A stretch of DNA of 64,000 bases, from the NCBI RefSeq assembly GCF_025717605.1, contig NZ_JAJIRQ010000003.1, positions 62,001-126,000 on the forward strand, in the 5' to 3' direction. Position numbers and translations under genes: made by a program. Under the pieces are notes generated by a model. That model was not told the DNA's origin, ran no database searches, and saw only the letters and a program-made list of their open reading frames with translations. The stretch's first letter is position 1. Each line of letters starts with the position of its first letter. Positions 17,659 through 26,221 of this stretch are shown here, piece after piece. Origin of the DNA: Paucibacter sp. TC2R-5. Lineage in GTDB: Bacteria > Pseudomonadota > Gammaproteobacteria > Burkholderiales > Burkholderiaceae_C.

Positions 17659-19710
17659 ATGCGACCTATTACGATTCTCTGCTTGGCCCTCGCCTGCAGC
17701 GCCCAGTCCTGGGCGCAGGACAAGCCATTGGACTTGACCTCGTTGCCGTTTGAGAAACTCACTCAAACAGACGTGATCACCGCGTCCAAACTAGCCAAGC
17801 AAGTCAGCGATTCACCTTCGGCGGTTTCGATCGTGACCGCTGCCGATATCCGAACTTTTGGATATCGCACCTTGGCCGACGTCATCAACAGCATGCGCGG
17901 GCTCTACACCACGTTTGATCGGCGTTATGAATATCTGGGCGGCCGAGGTTTTGGTGCACCGGGTGATTATGTCGGCCGCATCATGGTATTGATTGATGGC
18001 AGCGCCACCCAAGACAATCTCTACAACCAAGCCTATATTGACAACTCGGGCTTGATTGACCTCGAATTAATAGACCGGGTTGAATATGTACCCGGCACCG
18101 GCTCGGTCACTTACGGCAACAATGCCTTGCTGGGGATTATCAATGTCATCACCAAAAAAGGCAGCGATTTCAATTCAGCCCAGCTGGCCGCTGACGTTTT
18201 CAGCCATGGCGGCCGCAAAGAGCGGCTGAGCTTCGGCAAGAAGTTGGACAACGGCCTGGACCTGTTGTTCTCGGCGTCTTGGCTCAAGAGCGACGGGCAA
18301 GACTTCTACTTCCCTTACTTTGACACTCCCAAGCAAAACAATGGTTGGGCCGTCGGTCAGGATTTTGAAGAGGCTCGGCGCCTGTTCGCGAAAGTGGAAT
18401 TCAATGGTTTGAGCCTGCAGGCCGCCAGCGTGACCCGAACCAAGGCCTCCCCCCTACCAAGACGCGAGGACGCTTTCAACCGAATCTACCATTTGGTCGA
18501 CGAGACCAGCCACGCCAGCGCGAAATATGACTTCAATATCAGCCAGGATTTCAAATCGGTTTCGCGCCTGTACTACGGCCTGTACGAAGATAAATCGATT
18601 CGCGAATATGGCGCCATAGACCCCAAGGAGCAATTCAGGCAAAACCAGCATGAAGGCCGGTGGTGGGGACTCGATCAAAAGTTTGCACTGACCCGCTTTA
18701 CCGGGCATACCTTGGTTTTTGGAGCCGAGTACCGGGATGATTTCAAACAAGTATTTTCTCCGGTGGCGCTGGACGCCAAATTTCAAAAACAATTCGTTTA
18801 TTACCGCTACCCCTATACCAACAGGACTTACAGCCTGTATGCCACCGACGAGTTCACTGTCAGCGACAAGCTCAGCGCCAATGTCGGCCTGCGCTATGAC
18901 AAACCCAATGCCATCGACTGCTCGGTCGAACCTTGCATTCGCTATGCCCACAAGGCCGCCATCAGCCCGAGGCTGGCGCTGACCCTGCAGGCCGACACCG
19001 AGACCACCATCAAGGCGTCCCACAGCCAGGCTTTTCGCCTGCCCAACCCCTACGACGTCAGCTCTTCCAAGCAATCGGACTTATTCAAACCCGAGCATGT
19101 CAGCGCGTCAGAGTTGGTGCTGCTACACGACGTGAGCCCCAAGCTGCGCTTGACCGGATCGGTCTACCACTATGTCTTGTCTGATCAGCACTATGTGGCG
19201 TCAGCCAGCGGCGCCGATGTGTTCGATGGCCAGAGCAAAACCAAGGGTTTGGAAGTGCAGATCGACCAAAGCTGGGCCGGCGATGTGCAGCTGCGCGCCA
19301 GTGCCGCTTGGCAAGACGCCACGGACTCCGAGGGGTTGCGACTGGTCAATTCGCCGCGCAGCTTGGGCAAGGTCAATCTCAGCTGGCCGGCGCTCGACAA
19401 CATCTTGCGCATAGGTTTGGAAGCCCAGTACCTGGGCTCTCGCATCACCAAGGAGTTGCGCAACTCAGACAACGTCATGGTGCGGCCGGGCCGCCCAGTG
19501 GGCGGCACCAGCTTCTTCAATCTGACGCTGACCTCCGCGCAGCGGTGGAACGGTGTCGGCGCCTCCCTCAGCATCAAGAACGCATTGAATCGCCAATTTG
19601 AGGTGCCGGCCTCGGTGGTCCGGAACACGCGCGAAGGCATGGCGCTTGACACCATGCAGATGGACGGGCGGACTTATTGGCTGCAAGTCAGCTGGGACTT
19701 CTGGAAATAA
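17659..19710 (+). CDS. TonB-dependent outer-membrane receptor
   Basis: A 683-residue outer-membrane receptor. I start at the ATG giving MRPITILCLALACSAQSWAQ, a clear signal peptide; the frame is open upstream without a plausible leader. The mature N-terminus has 'DLTSLPFEKLTQTDVITASK', followed by the plug domain ('SPSAVSIVTAADIRTFGY', 'LDVI'-like NSMRGLY, 'VEYVPGTGSVTYGNNALLG'), then a beta-barrel of alternating aromatic strands ending in Trp-Asp-Phe-Trp-Lys. No strong TonB box is obvious. It is two bases from the yfiR-like gene, whose partner kinase follows, so a signalling role rather than plain uptake is likely. The ligand is unknown. Confidence 0.9.
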   Translation: MRPITILCLALACSAQSWAQDKPLDLTSLPFEKLTQTDVITASKLAKQVSDSPSAVSIVTAADIRTFGYRTLADVINSMRGLYTTFDRRYEYLGGRGFGAPGDYVGRIMVLIDGSATQDNLYNQAYIDNSGLIDLELIDRVEYVPGTGSVTYGNNALLGIINVITKKGSDFNSAQLAADVFSHGGRKERLSFGKKLDNGLDLLFSASWLKSDGQDFYFPYFDTPKQNNGWAVGQDFEEARRLFAKVEFNGLSLQAASVTRTKASPLPRREDAFNRIYHLVDETSHASAKYDFNISQDFKSVSRLYYGLYEDKSIREYGAIDPKEQFRQNQHEGRWWGLDQKFALTRFTGHTLVFGAEYRDDFKQVFSPVALDAKFQKQFVYYRYPYTNRTYSLYATDEFTVSDKLSANVGLRYDKPNAIDCSVEPCIRYAHKAAISPRLALTLQADTETTIKASHSQAFRLPNPYDVSSSKQSDLFKPEHVSASELVLLHDVSPKLRLTGSVYHYVLSDQHYVASASGADVFDGQSKTKGLEVQIDQSWAGDVQLRASAAWQDATDSEGLRLVNSPRSLGKVNLSWPALDNILRIGLEAQYLGSRITKELRNSDNVMVRPGRPVGGTSFFNLTLTSAQRWNGVGASLSIKNALNRQFEVPASVVRNTREGMALDTMQMDGRTYWLQVSWDFWK

Positions 19711-19712
19711 GG

Positions 19713-20264
19713 ATGAAGCGCCTTTTGCTGTCGAAGCTGAGATTGCTGCTGCCGGCCTTGCTGCTGGGGGCCGGTCTGAGCTCGACCTTGTGCCCGACTG
19801 CGAGGGCGCAAGCCGTACCCGAGTACGCCATGAAGGCCAGCTATCTTTACAACTTCATGATCTTTGCCGAATGGCCCAATTTGGACCCCCAAACGCCACA
19901 GGAAGGTCTGACGCTTTGCGTGCTGGGTCAGGACAGTTTCGGCGAGGCCTTGAGCAGTCTCGAAGGCAAGAATGTCAACGGCCGGCGCTTGTCGGTCAGC
20001 CGCATGAACGGCTTGGCCGGCATCAAAAAATGTCAGCTGCTCTTCGTCACCGAGCAAGAGGCACCCAATATGCAAGCCATCCTGAAACACTTGGCGGACG
20101 CGCCGGTGTTGACGGTGGCCGATACGCCGGTGGCAGCCGGTGCGGCAATATTGTTGTCGCTGGACGGCAAACGACTGGTGTTTGATGTCAATATCCAGCG
20201 GGCCAAAAAGGTCGGCATCGTTTTGTCGTCCAAAGTCTTGCAATTGGCCAGAAGCACGAATTGA
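19713..20264 (+). CDS. YfiR-family periplasmic regulatory protein
   Basis: A 183-residue exported protein (signal peptide to about residue 35, ending 'ARAQ') of the YfiR/DUF4154 family. The family core is visible: 'AMKASYLYNFMIFAEWP', 'LTLCVLGQDSFGEAL', 'LFVTE' and 'PVLTVADTP', 'FDVNIQRAKK' near the end. Cysteines at about positions 69 and 107 correspond in spacing to one disulfide known in Pseudomonas YfiR; the second disulfide pair is absent. YfiR represses the inner-membrane cyclase YfiN through its periplasmic domain. Here the gene overlaps a kinase with the same kind of periplasmic domain, so it probably controls that kinase. The ATG follows an AAGG two bases after the receptor stop. Confidence 0.9.
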   Translation: MKRLLLSKLRLLLPALLLGAGLSSTLCPTARAQAVPEYAMKASYLYNFMIFAEWPNLDPQTPQEGLTLCVLGQDSFGEALSSLEGKNVNGRRLSVSRMNGLAGIKKCQLLFVTEQEAPNMQAILKHLADAPVLTVADTPVAAGAAILLSLDGKRLVFDVNIQRAKKVGIVLSSKVLQLARSTN

Positions 20265-22696
20265 CGCCCCACCCCTGCCCGCCTATCCAACCCGACCCTG
20301 AAGCAACGGTGACAAGTCCTCAGACCAGCACAGCCCTGAATCAGGCCAAGCAGCGCTCCTTGGTCACGCGGCTTGAGCGCATTCTTGCAGCCGCTCTCGC
20401 GGCAGCCTTGGCCATCGCGCTGCTGCTGACCTCCGCGCAGGAGGCCGTGATGCAGCGCGCCGCCGTGATCGACGGCAGCCAAGCCTGGCTCAATACCCTG
20501 GCGGTGCAAGCGGCGTCTCCGCTGGTTTTTGATGACGAGAAGGCGGCCGGTGAAATCTTGCGCGCCGCCAGCATCTATCCCGGTCTGCAGTCGGTCTACA
20601 TCTTGCGCGTCAACGGCAGCATCATTGCCAGCCACCTGGCCAGCGCAAACATGGGTTTGAGCAATGCCGAGTTGCAACTGCAGCGCGAATCCCGCCTGTT
20701 CGAGAACTCGCTGATCTTGGCCGCACCGGTGATGCTGTCGGATGCTCGCGTGGGTACGCTGGTTGCCAAGGTGGATTTGGCGCGGATGTGGCAATCCATT
20801 CTTCATTTCGCCCTGGCCCTGGTGCTGACGCTGGGCCTCTCCGGTGCCGCAGCCCTGCTTTTGGCACGCCGCTTCTTGCGCCGTGCACTGACCCCCATCA
20901 CCGGCCTAAAGCAGGTCATGGAAGAGGTGTCACAACGCGAAAAGTTCACCGTTCGCGCCCAGGTGGTGGCCAATGACGAGGTCGGCGCGCTCAGCACGGT
21001 GTTCAACCGCATGCTCGACCAGATCGTCAAACGCGACAGCCAGCTGGAGGACAGCAACAGCCGCTTGCTGGCCCTGAAAGATGCGGCCGAACAGGCCTCG
21101 ACTCTGAAGAGTGCTTTCCTGGCGATGATGAGCCATGAGTTGAGAACGCCGCTGGCCGGTATTTTGGGCATGCTCAAACTTGGCTTGCGCGGGCAGATGG
21201 AGCCGCTCGCGCGTGAGCGCGTTGATTTGGCCAGCAAGAATGCGCAGGCCTTGCTGCAGATCGTCAATGATTTGCTCGATGTTTCCAAGATCGAGGCGGG
21301 CAAGCTCAAGCTGGAAACGGTGGACTTTGCCTTGCGGCCCTTGCTGGACGACGCCATGCAACTGCTGAACGAGCGAGCTGTAAAAAAAAGCATTCGGCTG
21401 GAGCTGCACCTGGACCCGCAAATACCGGATTACCTGCAGGGCGACCCGACAAGGCTGCGCCAAGTGCTGTTGAATCTGGTCGGCAACGCCATCAAATTCA
21501 CCGAACGCGGCGGTGTCACCGTGGCCGCCAGCTTGAGCAGCCCCGAGCGCTGCGACGCGACCGGGCCTGGGCCCGCGCAAGTATCGATTTACTTCGCCGT
21601 CCAAGATTCAGGCTTGGGCATCAGCGAGGAGGCTCAGGGACGGCTATTCCAGAAATTCGAACAGGCCGATATGTCAACCACGCGCAATTTTGGCGGCACA
21701 GGCCTGGGCCTGTCGATTTGCAAGCAGTTGGTGGAGTTGATGGGCGGGCGCATCGGCCTGCAAAGCAGCCTAGGCGCGGGCAGCACCTTCTACTTTGAAG
21801 TGCCATTTGCACTTGGGCAAGAGCCGCAGCAAGTAGCCGAGCAGGATTTAGTCCCCCATGCCCATGCCCTGCATGTGCTGGTGGCCGAGGACGCGCAGAC
21901 CAATCAGTTGATCATCAAGGCCCTGCTCAACGATATGGGCCACACCCTGACCTTGGTGAACAACGGCGAGCAGGCCTTGCAGGCGCTGACCCAGGAGGCC
22001 TTTGACCTGATCTTGATGGATGGTCGCATGCCGGTGATGGATGGGCTGGAAGCGACCGGCCATATCCGCGCCGGGCGTTGGCGCGAGCTGGTGTTCCCTG
22101 AGCCGCAGATCCCCATCATTGCCTTGACGGCCAATGCTTCGGAGCAAGACCGAGCGCGCTTCCTGAGCAGCGGCATGGCCGGTTTTCTGAGCAAGCCCAT
22201 CGACGAGCGAGCGCTGCATCAGGTACTCGCCGACGTTATTGAAGCGCGGCGCATCCAAGGTCGCCCACTCAAGCCGCGCAATGCGCCGCCTGAGCTGCCA
22301 CGCGATCAGCCCAATGATCAGTCTGAGCAAGGCCCACACATCCCAGCAAGCCCTTTGGCGCCGAGCAGCCTCGCCACCCCGGTCAGCAAGCAAGAGATTC
22401 GAGCGCAGCGCGTGCGCGAACTGAAGGGGCAGATGTTGAGCGCCTTCAAGGAGCAATGGCCCTTGCGCCTGCAGGAAATCGAAGCCGCGATCACCCAAGC
22501 CGACTGGCCTGCGGCGGCCACCACCGTGCACGGCATCAAAGGCTGCCTGGCCTTCATCGAACCCCAGGGGCGCAGCTACGACTTAAGCGATGAACTTGAG
22601 CGCTTCGCCGATTTGCGCCAAGGGGAACAATTTGCCGCCGGACTTGAGCAACTCAAGCTTGCGCTTGATCAAACATTGAGTCAGCCAAGTTCCTGA
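20261..22696 (+). CDS. CHASE8-HAMP hybrid histidine kinase with receiver and Hpt domains
   Basis: An inner-membrane sensor kinase of up to 811 residues. Order: transmembrane helix (about 40-60), periplasmic CHASE8-like domain (60-180), second helix (185-208), HAMP (208-265), HisKA with phospho-acceptor His near residue 292 ('MSHELRTPL'), HATPase ('NAIKFTERGG', 'DSGLGI', 'GGTGLGL'), receiver with Asp near 587 ('LMDGRMPVMDG') and a C-terminal Hpt with His near 757 ('VHGIKGC'). The apparent start is a TTG overlapping the yfiR-like stop (ATTGA); a GTG at 20309 is an alternative. All phosphorelay residues are present, but the final output regulator is not in the window. Confidence 0.92.
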   Translation: MTPHPCPPIQPDPEATVTSPQTSTALNQAKQRSLVTRLERILAAALAAALAIALLLTSAQEAVMQRAAVIDGSQAWLNTLAVQAASPLVFDDEKAAGEILRAASIYPGLQSVYILRVNGSIIASHLASANMGLSNAELQLQRESRLFENSLILAAPVMLSDARVGTLVAKVDLARMWQSILHFALALVLTLGLSGAAALLLARRFLRRALTPITGLKQVMEEVSQREKFTVRAQVVANDEVGALSTVFNRMLDQIVKRDSQLEDSNSRLLALKDAAEQASTLKSAFLAMMSHELRTPLAGILGMLKLGLRGQMEPLARERVDLASKNAQALLQIVNDLLDVSKIEAGKLKLETVDFALRPLLDDAMQLLNERAVKKSIRLELHLDPQIPDYLQGDPTRLRQVLLNLVGNAIKFTERGGVTVAASLSSPERCDATGPGPAQVSIYFAVQDSGLGISEEAQGRLFQKFEQADMSTTRNFGGTGLGLSICKQLVELMGGRIGLQSSLGAGSTFYFEVPFALGQEPQQVAEQDLVPHAHALHVLVAEDAQTNQLIIKALLNDMGHTLTLVNNGEQALQALTQEAFDLILMDGRMPVMDGLEATGHIRAGRWRELVFPEPQIPIIALTANASEQDRARFLSSGMAGFLSKPIDERALHQVLADVIEARRIQGRPLKPRNAPPELPRDQPNDQSEQGPHIPASPLAPSSLATPVSKQEIRAQRVRELKGQMLSAFKEQWPLRLQEIEAAITQADWPAAATTVHGIKGCLAFIEPQGRSYDLSDELERFADLRQGEQFAAGLEQLKLALDQTLSQPSS

Positions 22697-22716
22697 GCGC
22701 CGCCCGGCATGGGTAC

Positions 22717-22741
22717 AATGCGAATAATTCTTGATTGCATT
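22717..22741. promoter_or_regulatory. Fur box-like sequence before feoA
   Basis: The 25-base near-palindrome begins AATGCGAATAATTC and ends TTGCATT. It closely follows the form of iron-box promoters seen in Burkholderiales, with AATGC and GCATT arms. It lies 19 bases before the feoA ATG and overlaps a possible -10 (TACAAT at 22714-22719), the position expected for repression by Fe(II)-Fur. Confidence 0.6.
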
Positions 22742-22759
22742 AAACCCACTTCAAAATCC

Positions 22760-23029
22760 ATGACCCACGAAGCCCCAGACAGCCTGGCCGAGGCAGCGAT
22801 TGGCGCGGCGCTCAGCGTCGTTGGCGTGAGCTCACCCAGCTATGCCCCCGAATGGGCCGAATGGCTGGAAGAGCTGGGATTTTTGCCCGGTGAAGCGGTG
22901 CGGGTGATGGCGCGCGGCCAACCCGGCGCAGACCCCTTGGTGGTGCGCATCGGCCAGTCGACGTTTGCGCTGCGGCGAGCCGAAGCGGCCTGCATCACCG
23001 TCTTGAATGAAGGAAGCCTCGGTGCGTGA
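22760..23029 (+). CDS. feoA: Ferrous iron transport protein A
   Basis: An 89-residue cytoplasmic SH3-like protein that supports FeoB. The start is the ATG giving MTHEAPDSL; upstream in-frame codons would run through the Fur-box-like sequence. The family pattern is visible: a first strand, 'WLEELGFLPGEAVRVMAR', 'DPLVVRIGQSTFALRRAEAACITV'. FeoA proteins of about 75-90 residues are usual. Its 3' end overlaps the beginning of feoB. Regulation by Fur is likely from the box directly upstream. Confidence 0.92.
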   Translation: MTHEAPDSLAEAAIGAALSVVGVSSPSYAPEWAEWLEELGFLPGEAVRVMARGQPGADPLVVRIGQSTFALRRAEAACITVLNEGSLGA

Positions 23030-24917
23030 AGCCGTCATCCATCTGCACCCGAGCGGCCCCTTGTTGGCGCTGGTAGGCAACCCGAACTGCGGCAAGACCG
23101 CCCTCTTCAACCGCCTGACCGGCAGCCAGCAAAAAGTCGCCAACTATGCCGGCGTGACGGTCGAGCGCAAGGAAGGACGCCTGAGCAGCGCGGCGGGCAA
23201 GAGCCTGCGCCTGCTGGACCTGCCCGGCACCTACAGCTTGCATCCGCGCTCGCCGGACGAGCGCGTCACCTGTGATGTCTTGGCCGGCCGTGCGCGCGGC
23301 GAGAAGCGACCCGATCTGGTGATTTGCGTGCTCGACGCAACCAATCTGCGCCGCACCTTGCGCCTAGTGCTGGCGGTCAAGCGCCTGGGCCTGCCCTGCG
23401 TGGTGGCGCTCAATATGACTGACTTGGCCGACCGCCGCGGCATCCATATCGACGCCGACAAGTTGGCCGCGGCCATCGGTGTGCCGGTGATTCGCACCGT
23501 GGCCACACAAGGCCTTGGCGTGGACGAGCTGAAGTTGCTGCTCGATCAGCGCGAGGTCTGGTCGCCGGCTGCTGAAGCCTTGCCCGAGCTGAACGCGGCC
23601 AGCGCGCCGGCAGGGCATCAAGCCAGCGACCACGCCGCCGTGCGGCAGATCTTGCAGGCGCTGGACCTCGACCAAGTCTTGCCGCACTTGCCCAGCGACC
23701 GGATAGACCGGGTCTTGCTGCACCCCGTTGCCGGCCCGCTGATCTTGATGCTGGTGTTATTCCTTTTGTTCCAAGCGGTGTTCAGCTGGGCCGAATGGCC
23801 CAAAGATCAAATCGAGGCAGGCATGGCTTGGCTGGGGCAACAGGCCTCGGGCCAGCTGCCAGACGGCTGGTTGCGCAGCTTGATCGTCGACGGCTTGATC
23901 GCCGGTGTGGGCGGCGTGCTGGTGTTTTTGCCGCAGATTCTGATTCTTTTCTTCTTCATCCTGGTGCTGGAAGAGTCGGGCTACTTGCCGCGCGCCGCCT
24001 TCTTACTCGACCGTTTGATGGGCAGCGTGGGCCTGTCCGGGCGCAGCTTCATCCCCTTGCTGTCTAGCTTTGCATGCGCGATTCCCGGCATCATGGCCAC
24101 GCGCAGCATCGCCAACCCGCGTGACCGTTTGGTCACCATCATGATTGCCCCGCTGATGACCTGCTCGGCCCGCTTGCCGGTCTATGCCTTGTTGATTGGG
24201 GCCTTCATTCCGCAGCGCCTGGTATGGGGTGGCTTCGAGCTGCAAGGTTTGGTCTTGCTGGGGCTCTATCTGGCCGGCATCTTGGGCGCCCTGGCCGTCG
24301 CCTGGGTACTCAAACGCTTCACTAGCGGCAGCCAAGTGAGGCCACTGATGATGGAACTCCCGAATTACCACTGGCCCAATCCGCGCAATGTGATGATTGG
24401 CCTGTGGCAGCGGGCCGCTATTTTCATCAAGCGCGTCGGCGGCATCATCTTGTGCCTGACCTTGCTGCTGTGGGCGCTGTCGAGTTTCCCCGGCAAACCG
24501 GACGGTGCCACCGGCGCGGCCATCGAGTACAGCGTGGCCGGCATGCTCGGGCGCGGCCTGGCCCATGTGTTCGAGCCGATTGGCTTCAACTGGCAAATCA
24601 GCCTGGCCTTGGTGCCCGGCCTGGCAGCGCGCGAGATCGCCATCAGCGCCTTGGGCACCGTCTATGCCTTGTCGGCCGGAGCCGAGGACGCGGCCCAAGC
24701 CTTGACACCGCTGATCGCGCAGAGTTGGAGCCTGCCGACCGCTTTGTCCTTATTGGCTTGGTTCGTCTTCGCGCCCCAATGCCTGGCTACTTTGGCGGCG
24801 GTGCGTCGAGAAACCGGCGGGCTGCGCATGCCGCTGGTGATGGCCGCTTACCTGTTCGGCCTGGCCTACTTGGCGTCCTTCGTCACCTTCAGGCTCAGCA
24901 CATGGCTGCTGAGCTAG
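23007..24917 (+). CDS. feoB: Ferrous iron transporter B
   Basis: A GTP-dependent inner-membrane Fe(II) importer of about 636 residues. The N-terminal G domain has G1 'GNPNCGKT', G2 region 'NYAGVTVE', G3 'DLPGTYS' and G4 'NMTD'. The membrane part has the two Gate motifs ('GYLPRAAFLLDRLM', 'SFACAIPGIMATR') and ends at a hydrophobic helix. It is shorter than E. coli FeoB. The ATG overlaps feoA by 23 bases with a weak ribosome site, whereas a GTG at 23022 is preceded by AAGGAAG with five-base spacing and may be the true start. No feoC follows. Confidence 0.95.
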   Translation: MKEASVREAVIHLHPSGPLLALVGNPNCGKTALFNRLTGSQQKVANYAGVTVERKEGRLSSAAGKSLRLLDLPGTYSLHPRSPDERVTCDVLAGRARGEKRPDLVICVLDATNLRRTLRLVLAVKRLGLPCVVALNMTDLADRRGIHIDADKLAAAIGVPVIRTVATQGLGVDELKLLLDQREVWSPAAEALPELNAASAPAGHQASDHAAVRQILQALDLDQVLPHLPSDRIDRVLLHPVAGPLILMLVLFLLFQAVFSWAEWPKDQIEAGMAWLGQQASGQLPDGWLRSLIVDGLIAGVGGVLVFLPQILILFFFILVLEESGYLPRAAFLLDRLMGSVGLSGRSFIPLLSSFACAIPGIMATRSIANPRDRLVTIMIAPLMTCSARLPVYALLIGAFIPQRLVWGGFELQGLVLLGLYLAGILGALAVAWVLKRFTSGSQVRPLMMELPNYHWPNPRNVMIGLWQRAAIFIKRVGGIILCLTLLLWALSSFPGKPDGATGAAIEYSVAGMLGRGLAHVFEPIGFNWQISLALVPGLAAREIAISALGTVYALSAGAEDAAQALTPLIAQSWSLPTALSLLAWFVFAPQCLATLAAVRRETGGLRMPLVMAAYLFGLAYLASFVTFRLSTWLLS

Positions 24918-24922
24918 GCAGC

Positions 24923-25426
24923 TCAATGCATCATTGAGCGAATGGAGCCACACACGCTCAACAAGGCCGGCCCATCCATGCGCCCGATGATGTTGCGGAT
25001 CACCCCGCCCATCAGCTGCTGCACGCCGACCATGCCGAGATTGGCCGACTGCTGAATCACAAAGCCGGCCTTGGCTTGTTTTAGTGGGGCGAGGAAATAG
25101 AAATCCATGCCGGCAGTCATCAACACCACGACCATATCGGCCAAGGCTGCCCGGTGCTCGCCGGGCGCATCCGCCTGCTCCATCGCAGACAGCACCTTCA
25201 GCGTCTGCTTGCGCATGGCCTGGCTGTGCATAAAGCGCAGCGAAGGCTGGGTCGACGGCTCTTCAAGGGCTTGTGGGGCCGCCTCCTCACTTGCCGCCGT
25301 ACCCCGCTTCAGGGGCTTGGACGCCTTGGCCGTAACGGCCGCCTTGCCTGTCTTGGCCGTCTTGGTAGGAGCAGCCGTTCTTACGCTGGAAGCGGCGGAG
25401 GATTTGCGCGGAGTTGAGGTCACCAT
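24923..25426 (-). CDS. Conserved hypothetical protein with basic low-complexity N-terminus
   Basis: About 167 residues from the ATG giving MVTSTPRKSS; a longer in-frame form would add 24 residues. The first 55 residues are Ala/Lys/Thr-rich and probably disordered, resembling histone-like tails. Residues about 70-167 look like a folded helical domain ('RKQTLKVLSAMEQAD', 'DMVVVLMTAGMDFYFL', 'GVIRNIIGRM'). No catalytic motif or signal peptide is visible and I do not recognise the family. It is convergent with feoB, with a short stem-loop (24921-24939) at the junction. A TATTAT about 15 bases before the start on the minus strand could be its -10. Confidence 0.7.
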   Translation of the reverse strand: MVTSTPRKSSAASSVRTAAPTKTAKTGKAAVTAKASKPLKRGTAASEEAAPQALEEPSTQPSLRFMHSQAMRKQTLKVLSAMEQADAPGEHRAALADMVVVLMTAGMDFYFLAPLKQAKAGFVIQQSANLGMVGVQQLMGGVIRNIIGRMDGPALLSVCGSIRSMMH

Positions 25427-25626
25427 GAACCGGATAATAGCCAGCAGCTTCAACATTTCACGCAAAGCGGCATGGGCCGCGCGGCCTGCGGCCGACACTC
25501 GGGTTTACGCCGATAGTCAGCAAGCACCAAACACAGATTTTTCTCGAAAACTCTCCCTACAATCCGCGCAGTCGGCCGCCATGCTCGGTCGCGTCCATTT
25601 GCACACCGACACATCGAAAGAAACCC

Positions 25627-26043
25627 ATGAAAATCTCCAAGCTGATGGCCGCCCTCTTGTTGCCCTGCGCCTCGCTGGCCTTTGCAGCACCCGTCAAATA
25701 CATCATCATCGACCACTCGACCGCGCCCTGGATGGATCAAGCCAGCGCCGAAGCGATCTGGTTGAAGGCCCCCACGGCCAAGTTCGTCAAGCTCTTTCCC
25801 GCCAAAAAATGGGGCTTTCTGAGCCAAGTCGAAGGTGGCATTGATGCGAACAAGACTTGCGTGATCACCGCCCGCACGCTGATGCTGCCGGTCAAGGGCA
25901 AGGATCTGCTGTTCAAGCCGGCCAAGAGCGCCACCACATTTGGCTCGCAAGCCAATGCATCGGTGGAACAGTGCAAAGCCTTGGCTTCAGCCAAGTTGGA
26001 CGAAGCCGTGCAGGCGCTGGGTTCGGCGCTGATACCCAACTAA
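25627..26043 (+). CDS. Small exported hypothetical protein
   Basis: A 138-residue protein with a clear signal peptide (MKISKLMAALLLPCASLAFAA). The mature part of about 118 residues contains two cysteines ('NKTCVIT' and 'VEQCKAL') that could form one disulfide in the periplasm, a 'TAPWMDQASAEAIWLKAP' segment and an Ala-rich C-terminal helix. I do not recognise a family and no enzyme motif is visible. A good terminator hairpin follows within about 65 bases, so the gene is probably monocistronic. Confidence 0.75.
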   Translation: MKISKLMAALLLPCASLAFAAPVKYIIIDHSTAPWMDQASAEAIWLKAPTAKFVKLFPAKKWGFLSQVEGGIDANKTCVITARTLMLPVKGKDLLFKPAKSATTFGSQANASVEQCKALASAKLDEAVQALGSALIPN

Positions 26044-26106
26044 GGTCTGCGCCGGCACTCAGGCCGGCACTGTCTGCAAGCAGCCTTTGGACCTGGCTGC
26101 CTCCCG

Positions 26107-26147
26107 CACCCGCTGTTTCTTACCGAGCAGCGGGTGTTGTTCTTTCT
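26107..26147 (+). terminator. Rho-independent terminator after the small exported protein gene
   Basis: CACCCGCTG and CAGCGGGTG form a 9-bp stem with a 12-base loop and are followed by TTGTTCTTTCT. It separates the exported protein gene from the patatin operon. Confidence 0.7.
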
Positions 26148-26221
26148 GCACTGACCTCGTGCCTGCAATCGGGGGCTGATTTGTGTCCACTCGGGGCACC
26201 GCCACAGGCTAGACTGCTTCG

